DNA of 64,000 nt, taken from Diphasiastrum complanatum (lineage: Eukaryota > Streptophyta > Lycopodiopsida > Lycopodiales > Lycopodiaceae). The DNA is taken from assembly GCA_029204225.1 (NCBI GenBank), contig CM055100.1, positions 28,410,649 to 28,474,648 of the forward strand. Direction: 5' to 3'. The notes beneath the pieces are model-generated. The model was given only the letters and a program-made list of their open reading frames with translations. It made no database searches and had not been told where the DNA came from. Below, piece after piece: positions 56,661 to 64,000 of this stretch. Positions within the stretch are counted from its first letter, which is position 1. Each line of letters starts with the position of its first letter. The translations under genes were made by a program, and so were the position numbers.

Positions 56661-57300
56661 TGTTGGGAGTATTCCCAACAAAGTGTAAATAAATAAAATC
56701 TTCCAATAAAATGTGTTGCGAGGGCATGGCATCTTGCGTGTATAAGCCCATGGCCCAATGAGCACGCAATTGAAGTTGTAAATAAAATAAACTTGACTTG
56801 GGCCTTGTAATTACAATAAAACTAGAGGCCCAATGTCATTTTTAAACTTAGAGATCACTTTTTAGAGTTGGGTCCAAATTGGGACTCACATGAATCTTGT
56901 GATTTTTAATGTATTTTTTGTGGACCCTTGGATCAAGTTGGGTCCAAGATGAATGGTTAGGATCATTGTGAATATTAGCCAATAAGATTGAGGGGCAAGG
57001 GCCTTTCCCATTTTATAAAAAGGCACCATTTGTACACTATTTGCATGCTTAATGAGAAGGAGGAAACTCTACCATTTCTGGAAGAGAAGCATCTTCATTT
57101 GCTATTCACTACTTGCTATTGCTCTTGGTTGTGTTTTCTCTTGCTTTCTATTTCCATGTTTATTGTTTGCCAATAGTGAATGTTTTTCCATTAGCAAACA
57201 TAAGGAGCATTTGAGCTAACCTCCACCCTCACTCTCTTGCTCTCTCTTTCTCTTCTCTTCTCAATCTCTTCTTCTCCATTCCTTCCCTTCAACCAAACTA
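56661..57300 (+). repeat. LTR start after extra ORF (right end uncertain)
   Basis: It begins with the palindrome TGTTGGGAGTATTCCCAACA (56,661-56,680), a common LTR start. A TATA-like TTTTATAAAAAGG lies near 57,012. It is 47 bp after the end of the extra ORF and so probably the 3' LTR of that gypsy element. LTR sequence may continue to about 57,600; no PBS or terminal CA is fixed. Confidence 0.55.
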
Positions 57301-58084
57301 TGATGAATGTTAGTGTAGGGGAGTAGAGTTAAAGAGGAGTAGCATAGTGGTGAGTAGAGTTAAGGGAGAAAGTAGGAAATTAACTAAAAGTAGCATCTAT
57401 GCATACTTAGACACCTATCCAGTGATCTAACCTTTGTTGACAGGCGGAAGAGCTATACTACGAGAGACCATCGACCCCACATAGATATAGTTAGAGATCT
57501 ATCCTAGTGGACCTAACCCTTCTGACAAGCGGAGTTGCACAGTTGCTGGAGGATAGCTACTGCTAACTAGGTGAAACTAGTTACATTGTTTTGCATCATT
57601 TTGATGTTGGAGTTGTACTAGCATTCTTCGCTGGTTTTGCTGAGGGAAATGACACGAAGGAAGGCTCATTATATCACCCTTTCATGGCTAAGTTCTCAAG
57701 TGTTGAGGATATTTTGTGACAAGATGGAGATGGAGGCTCATTCATGGCTTTTCATGATGGAGACATATCAAGGACAAAAATGGAGGAGACATGCAAGCAT
57801 TGATTGATTACTCAAATTTATTGTTTGGTTTCTATTATTTTCTAGAGAGTTCAAGTTGGAAGCATGGAAGAATCATTGCATTTACATATTTGGTTCTTCA
57901 TCTTCCAGTTACATCTTAATATGTAAAATTGATGTAAGAAATAGTGAAGCATTCAATGTGGACACTATTCTCAATATCAATTATGAAAGCTATTACAAAA
58001 CCATAGAAAGAAAGTCTATACTTAGAATGAAGATCATTTTAAAGTTAGATCAAATTTGGGTTGTAAAACTAGTTGAAGAGGGAG
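57301..58084. other. unassigned retroelement DNA
   Basis: An imperfect direct repeat of about 100 bp occurs at 57,418-57,545 (words CTATCC, CTAACC, TTGACAGGCGGA / CTGACAAGCGGA). The 77-codon frame at 57,856 shows no domain. The right end (AGTTGAAGAGGGAG) looks like a polypurine tract. Confidence 0.35.
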
Positions 58085-58395
58085 TGTGACAAATGTGAGA
58101 AATTGTCAAGTAGTTTAAGATTTTCATGTTGAATTTATTTGGCAATTTTGAGACCAATATGTATTTTAAACTTAGAGATAGACTTGACCTATGGTAATTG
58201 GCTTACTCATGTGCATTGAATCTAGTCATTTTAGGTCTAGGGTTTTGGAAGAGATCTAGAACCTTCAATAAGTCGATAAGCTTGAGTAAGAGCATTCAAA
58301 TAAGAAAAAAAACTACTATAAATAGGCTAAAAGCATGGGAGCATTATTTTATCTCTCATTCTTCTCTCATTCATTCTTATAGAAGATATCTCTCT
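58085..58395 (+). repeat. LTR, cut by gypsy element
   Basis: It begins TGTGACAAATGTGAG after the purine tract and has a TATA-like CTATAAATAGG near 58,315. It stops where minus-strand gypsy pol sequence begins, near 58,396. Confidence 0.55.
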
Positions 58396-60956
58396 GGGGT
58401 TCTATATGCATCATGCTCAATGGCAGCTCGTAATAGGCTAACATGAAAGATATCACAAGCTCGTGTAGAACCAGACAACTGTAACCGGTATGTAACAAGA
58501 CTGAGGCGATCCAAGATACAATAAGGCCCATAATAGCATGGTGCAAGCTTCTCAGTAGAAGCGTGAGCTTCTCAGTAGAAGCGTGACCCTGAACAAAGTG
58601 ATGACGTGCAAAGCGTAACCAGAGGTAAACCATATCACCAACCTGAAACTCAACATGACGGCGATGACGATCAACAGAAGTCTGATAGCGCTGCTGAACA
58701 TGTTGTAAGTGAGTAGTAGCCCTAGCAATAAGCTCACGAGCACCGGATAAAAAAGAAGCAATGGTAACTGGTGTATTATCAGGAGAAAGAGACACCCATG
58801 ATAAAAGTGGAGCATACCCATGAGCCAATAAGAAAGGTGAAACTCCAGTGCTGGTACTAACATAGCTATTATAGCTATACTCTGTCAAACATAAATGCTG
58901 GTCCTAATCCTTCTCAGAAGGAGAAACAAAATGTCGAAGGTAATTCTCAAGGATCCGATTAAGGACCTCAGTCTGCCCATCAACAGTAGAATGATAAGTA
59001 GTACCCATCAGAAGTTGTACATCCAAAATACGCATAAGCTCTGTCCAGAGCGTAGATGTAAACTTACTATCCCGATCAGATAGGATAGTACGTGGCATAC
59101 CATGCAGACGAAAAATATCTGATAGAAAAAGACGTGCGCACTGCTCAGTTGTAATAGTACTGCGGACCGGTATAAAATGTGTCTGTTTCGAGAACCGATC
59201 TACCACCACCATACAAGAGTCATGACCACGACGGGTATGAGAAAGACCAAGGATAAAGTCCATAGAAATATTTGTCCACTGGCGATGAGGAATGGGCCAA
59301 CTCTGGAGCAAACCAGCGGACTTAGCACGAGAGTATTTATTACGAGCACAAAAAGGACAATCACGAATAAGATGGGCTAGCTCAGACTTCATGGATGGCC
59401 AATAGAAATTGTCTTTAAGACGTGCATAAGACTTTTGAAAACCAAAATGGCCACCAATAGGGAAAGCATGAGCATTAGACAACAACTGAGGACAAATGGA
59501 AAGAGAACTGAGAATACATAAAACACCATAGTGGTATAAACGATCATCAACAATAGTATAAACCTGGAACTTCCGAGAGGACGAAAGGGGACGAGTATGA
59601 TAAACATCAAAAAAGTCAGAACAAGACAAATATGCGGCCAGTAAATCATCAAACCAAGAAGGAACTGAAGCAACAATACTATGTAACAATGCAGGAAGAC
59701 GAGATAAAACATCAGCGGCCATGTTTGCCATGCCTGGACGATACAAAATATCAAAATGAAAAGACTGTAAAAATTTTAACCAACTATATTGACGATCACT
59801 AAGATCACGCTGAGAAAAAAGATAACGGAGAGAGTGATGATCAGTAATAATATCAAAGGGAACACGATACAAATAATGACACCATTTCTTAAGAGCATGG
59901 ATGACAACAAGTAGTTCTTTTTCATGTACAAAGTAATGTTGCTCATAAGAGCGCAAACGACGAGACTCATAAGCAATAACACATTCGGACTGACGGAGAA
60001 GAGCGCCTAAACCAATAGCACTAGCATCACTCTCAACAATAAAACGCTGATCAAACTGGGGAAGACACATAACAGTAGCAGAAACAATGGCATGACGTAA
60101 ATAAAGCATCAAAAGCAGTTTGACACTCAAAAGTCCAAACAAAGGCATGAGACTTCTTTAGTAACGAATGAAGCGGAACAGCCACAGTGGCAAAATACTT
60201 AACAGGACGACGAAGATGGGTTGCCATACCTAAAAACATACGAACAAAATGAAAATCGGTTGGGACAGACCAATTCGCAATATGAGCGATATACATGCCA
60301 CCAAGTCTGAGCTCGACCATCTAAATGTAACGCAGCCAACTGCACTTTCTGGGTTTCAGTCTTGGGATACATACGAAAATAGGTTTCTAACTTAGAGAAC
60401 CAATTTTCCAAGATATTCCCATCAGATGAACCAGAATAAGTAGTAAGCTGGATGCGATCACGAAAATCACGAGCAAAATGAGGCTCAGGATTACCTGAAA
60501 AAGTAAAAGAAGGAATAATGGTACGGAGGGAAATCTAGGTGGTGGTACAGAAGACCCGAAAGGAGACCCATAAGAACTAGCACTATATGAAGGGAGACCA
60601 AACGTACTACCAAAAGCACCTCCTAAAGATGGAGATGGAGCAAGAGCAGGCGTACTCAAAATAGAAAATAATAGTGCTTTACCAGGACGATGAAGAATGT
60701 CTGGAGAGGTGGTATCCCCTCGTGATAGAATAGTCTCAAGGCTAAAAAGAATACGATCAATACGACTCTCAAGATGATCCATGCGGGAATCAATATGTGT
60801 AAAACGATCATCTAAAGAGCTCTGCGGAGGGTCTTCTGATGAAGAAGTCGCCATAGGGACTAAGAAAGAGACAAAAACCTGAGGGAGAAGATGTTTGTCG
60901 TCACCCCAACTTAGTCTAACTTCCGAAATCACCAAAAATGGCACGTAAACAGTCAA
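58396..60956 (-). pseudogene. Ty3/gypsy element with gag-to-RT deletion
   Basis: Gag starts at MATSSSEDPPQSSLDD (within the frame 60,956-60,387) and continues after a frameshift with MENWFSKLETYFRMYPKTET and LAALHLDGRAQTWWHVYRS. It then jumps to the end of RT (NWSVPTDFHFVRMFLGMATH, LKKSHAFVWTFECQTAFDAL), so protease and most of RT are deleted near 60,290. RNase H (FIVESDASAIGLGALLRQ, KELLVVIHALKKW) and integrase follow in a clean 414-codon frame (60,148-58,904) with finger HFGFQKSYARLKDNFYWPSM / CPFCARNKYSRAKS and the Asp, Asp, Glu sites ISMDFILGL, LSDRDSKF and DGQTEVLNR. The C-terminal part (58,888-58,396) has a 20 bp tandem duplication that shifts the frame. Confidence 0.92.
58546..58585. 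repeat. 20-bp tandem duplication in integrase end
   Basis: AGCTTCTCAGTAGAAGCGTG occurs twice in a row. Twenty is not a multiple of three, so it breaks the frame. Confidence 0.95.
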
Positions 60957-61300
60957 TCAAGATGGATAATAATCAAAAAATGAGGCGCTAAAAAAGTAGA
61001 AAGTTTCTAACAAAATGGAAAAACGAAAAGAGGAGGATGTGAGGCAACAAATATGAACAGGAATAGGGAGCTGGAAAGAGCAGTATATGAGCAGAAAAGA
61101 CAACAAGTAGGTGCAAAAATGAAGTGCAAAAAGGACGCAAGCAATACCTGGGTGGGTGCTGATCCGTCGTTCACTCGGTAGTGCCAACAAAGAGAGGTAA
61201 AAGCTGAAGATAGTAGGGCACTGGGCAGCAACTACCAAGATCCACAATATGCTGAAGAATAGGCTGAAAAAAGGTGCTGAAGTAATCTGTAAGAAAGTGC
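60957..61300 (-). other. gypsy leader region
   Basis: Non-coding leader between the primer-binding site and gag on the minus strand. Short hydrophobic frames here are not protein-like. Confidence 0.55.
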
Positions 61301-61312
61301 TCTGATACCAAG
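61301..61312 (-). other. tRNA-Met-type primer-binding site
   Basis: The minus strand reads TTGGTATCAGAG, placing the 5' LTR end just to its right. Confidence 0.8.
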
Positions 61313-61490
61313 TTACAAGCTAAGATTCACTAGCTATGCTAGAAAGCAGGACTTAAGCTAGAAAGCAGAAAGAGAATGCTTAAGGAGGCTAAAGAGGAGC
61401 AATCATCATAAACTGAATAAAGGAATACAATGCTGCCCTACTTATACCCTCTCCCTGAATCAAATGGAAAATTCAAAAAAAGGGAGGGAC
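61313..61490 (-). repeat. gypsy 5' LTR (short or truncated)
   Basis: A TATA-like GGGTATAAGTAGG lies near 61,445 on the minus strand, and the 3' boundary is set by the PBS. The 5' boundary is at or near 61,490, inside the V-ATPase exon end, possibly starting TGTCGTCCCTCC. About 175 bp is short for a gypsy LTR, so U3 may be truncated. Confidence 0.6.
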
Positions 61491-61759
61491 GACAATTCCA
61501 ATAGCCATTCCAGCAGATAGACCAGCAAGACCACAAGCTAGTCCAGAGGAGAGTTGTGCATATCCATCAAATAAATAATATGGTTTAGCTTTGGGATTGA
61601 TGCCAGTGCTTATTATAACAGCTATAATCAGGCCATATATACCCAACACACCAGCCATAACAACTGGTACAATTGACTTCATCACAAGCTCAGGCCTCAT
61701 TACACCCATGCTTGCAACTCCAACTCCACTTTTTGCAGTGCCATATGCAGCACCCATGC
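61491..61759 (-). pseudogene. VHA-c: V-type H+-ATPase 16 kDa proteolipid subunit c, one exon, truncated
   Basis: After the acceptor GCTGTAG the exon reads (C)[19 protein letters not shown], then [50 protein letters not shown] and [11 protein letters not shown]. This is the near-invariant plant subunit c from the end of helix 1 to the start of helix 3. The proton-binding Glu of helix 4 would lie in the missing part. Family members continue GDAGVRANAQQ, but here the sequence passes into gypsy LTR after GIV without a normal donor. The first exon (MS...FFGFLG type) was not found within 600 bp to the right. Either the gene was broken by the insertion, or this is a gene fragment. Confidence 0.85.
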
Positions 61760-62369
61760 CTACAGCCATTGACAAAAAGCTTAAAGCTTAGTCATGGAAG
61801 CACTGGTTGAATCCAACATACTATAAGTAATGTGAAAGATTCTTACATAAGCAGCCGAACTTCTTAGTTTACCAACAGGTGCAAGAATGGACCAACTTAG
61901 TTGTACGTAATGATGGTTTTATCACCTAATCCTAACATCCAAATACATCTAGTTACAGATGACATTGAACTTAAACACCATCTATCACGTTTATGGAATG
62001 ATAGTTTCTTCGAGCATGGTCAGAATACAGTTTTTCATTTAATTGAAGACTTTCGGAGCGTGTGTTTTAGAAAAGAAAAGCTTTTTGCAAAGATTACAAA
62101 GAAGCAATTCTTGAATCTCATTTCTTCAGAATAATCGTGGAGTTCCTTCAGGCACCGACAATGAGTGTGGAGAGTGCTTGGCATGCATTGATATTACAGA
62201 AGCTTGATCCAGGTACTGGGAACAGAGCATGAATAGGGGTACCAGGTTGTTAGAAGCATTCTAGAGAGAGACATGCAAAAACGTTTTGAGGAGCTTTTCT
62301 GTATTTTTTTTTTTGTTTGGGTAGATTGATCTACAGTAATCAGATTTCAGTCATTTCTGTTGTTAGGAC
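61760..62369. other. intron or flank of VHA-c, nothing else recognised
   Basis: A 77-codon plus frame (61,901-62,134) has no recognised domain. Confidence 0.35.
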
Positions 62370-63047
62370 TAATGTTTCCATCCGATTCGAACCAGACCGT
62401 TTGAATCAAGCTGACTCGACCAATTCAAACCGATTGCCTGGTTCAAATCAGAAAATGGTTCGAAAAGTTTCTCTTGTAGAAATTGGGTGATTGTGAAATG
62501 TGACACATTTGTAGTATTTTTGAACAAAAACCCAATGGTAAATGCCAAGAAAAACAGCCCTAAAACAGTTTTGTTGGTCGACAACAAGCAAGGACTTAGG
62601 ACTTGCTACTTACAAGGTTAGGAGTTAGCCTTCAAAGTTCAGGACGAGAGTGCTCAGTGTGGCATGTGTTCATTGTTGACAATTGCACACTTGTCACTGC
62701 ATACACTTAACTATATTTAACTTTTTGAATTGATTATTGGAATTTGGATCATCTTCAACAAGTTACAAGTGGACTCTGGTTCCATGCAATGTTCATAGAT
62801 CAAGGCTCAAGCACAAATTGCAATTGACAAAGAATGAATTTCAAGATGATGGATCACCATTTGAATTTTGAATTTTGATGATTGATCTGTCACTTGTGAA
62901 TATATTACAGGCCCCAGGGTTGAAGGTTTTAGGTAATAGGGTTTAGTAAGTAGACTGTAGTAGCTTCAAAGTTCAAAGTTGAATAAACTTCAAACTTGAG
63001 ACTTGCAAGTAATATCATATATGTATTATGTTATAACTATGCTTGCA

Positions 63048-63121
<74 letters not shown>

Positions 63122-63510
63122 GTCAGAGGAGTATTGAGTTAGTCTTTAGAATTAGATGAGACATGATAGATCAGAAATCTCTCTGAGGTCTCTATTAACT
63201 TTCAACTTTCAAGAGTGACAGAGTCATGACTCATTAGAATTTAGAACTTACTAGAGATGGCAGATGCACATTGTGGACCATAATCCAGAATCCAGATTCC
63301 ACCATCCATACATATTATTACAATTTACAATTAAATTGATTTCAAACTTGAAAGTTGAACCACAAATTACAAGTAACAATACTGAGTCAAAATTCAACTC
63401 ATCATAAAATGATAAACCTGATCATCAACGATGATATGTATCAAAGATGCACTGCCGAATCGCGAACAGCGATCCGAATCATGACTCCCGATTTGCTCGG
63501 GAGTTGCAAT
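62370..63510. mobile_element. hAT-like non-autonomous derivative (borders tentative)
   Basis: The left end TAATGTTTCCATCCGATTC aligns with the hAT terminus at 27,213, and the next 90 bp share its pattern of TTCGAACC/GGTTCGAA words ending AGAAAATGGTTCGAAA. Phrases such as CCATAATCCAGATTCCAC near 63,280 also occur inside the hAT element (about 30,483). A right end near 63,500 (GGGAGTTGCAATTTG) is possible. No TSD was found and there is no transposase frame. Confidence 0.5.
63050..63119 (+). repeat. (TC)n microsatellite
   Basis: About 34 TC units inside the hAT-like derivative, recalling the (TC)n near the right end of the full hAT element. Confidence 0.95.
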
Positions 63511-64000
63511 TTGCAGAAAAAAAAAAATTCTTTTGCTTCCCAGAAATTTCAGGTCACTTGATTTGCTTAGACAACCTTATAGGTTTGGACTTTGTTTTTG
63601 CTGCATTCAAGCTTCATTTTACCTGAACGTTCCCAAAATATAGCAGATTCAGGGGGGTGCAAAAGTTTATGAATGCTTCAGGCATTATCAATGTATGATT
63701 GTTTTGTTAATAGACACTTATTAAGCTTCGAATCTATCTGAATATATAGCTGTCATTATGCACGTGTTTTGCCAGTATTAATTCGATTGATATCTTTTAC
63801 TTTCATACTTTGAGCTGATAAAAAATCTCACTTGGAGTTGAATTTTAAATCCGGGTTAAAACTTTTTGATCATGAACAAAAGCTTTCCTTTGTAATTGTC
63901 CCATGTCTTCTTCAAGTATTTGCTTGGATGTTTCACTAATCAACTGCTAATGTTGGCAAGACTTCAACAGAACTAGAGTAAATGTGTCGTGAAAGTGGTG
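63511..64000. other. unassigned stretch to window end
   Basis: No gene or repeat recognised. Confidence 0.3.

Noticed and set aside
57856-58089. 77-codon frame before the LTR at 58,085
   Set aside because: No RNase H or integrase motifs where a retroelement should have them; likely non-coding 3' region.
61901-62134. 77-codon frame next to VHA-c
   Set aside because: No recognisable motif and no splice or promoter context.

Overview
This window is nuclear DNA of a land plant with a large, repeat-rich genome. The evidence is a chloroplast-targeted GrpE split by a 12.4 kb intron, a plant-type vacuolar ATPase proteolipid exon, GT-AG introns throughout, and many decayed Ty1/copia and Ty3/gypsy elements. 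A gymnosperm or fern-like genome fits the long intron and TE density, but the sequence alone does not settle the lineage.

Layout. 1-5.2 kb: LTR and copia remnants nested in one another. 5.7-7.05 kb: a spliced, broken minus-strand gene with a Ulp1/adenain-like cysteine protease signature. 7.06-16.5 kb: copia remnants, one gypsy gag and unclassified repeats. 16.7-18.4 kb: a gypsy RT remnant and a two-exon SDR pseudogene. 18.7-24.7 kb: a GC-rich direct-repeat pair, a MITE-like element, and gypsy and copia pieces. 26.06-39.64 kb: the chloroplast GrpE gene (minus strand), whose first intron carries a complete 5.8 kb hAT transposon with TIRs and a target-site duplication, plus copia debris. 41-45.6 kb: a chromovirus remnant and a copia gag-pol. 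45.6-49.6 kb: a divergent gene pair, described below. 49.8-61.5 kb: gypsy and copia remnants, including a long Tat-type extra ORF. 61.49-61.76 kb: one V-ATPase subunit c exon cut off by a gypsy element. 62.4 kb to the end: a hAT-like derivative and unassigned sequence.

The most unusual unit is at 45.6-49.6 kb. A minus-strand pseudogene has an H3 histone fold that aligns to canonical H3 without gaps from the alpha-N helix through alpha-3, but with very different residues and a Pro/Ser-rich C-terminal extension. It diverges from an unrecognised plus-strand gene. The 1.68 kb between their start codons holds a family of roughly 74 bp imperfect inverted repeats, and one copy lies 7 bp from each start codon. 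Two more copies fill an intron of the protease-like gene 40 kb away. Histone-like and adenain/Ulp1-like genes sharing a private repeat suggest pieces of one undescribed mobile or viral-type element, but this is inference.

The host genes (GrpE, VHA-c, SDR) are unrelated in function. GrpE is the only one that looks intact. Most other coding content is broken, often by stops explicable as C-to-T changes, the signature of methylated, silenced repeats.
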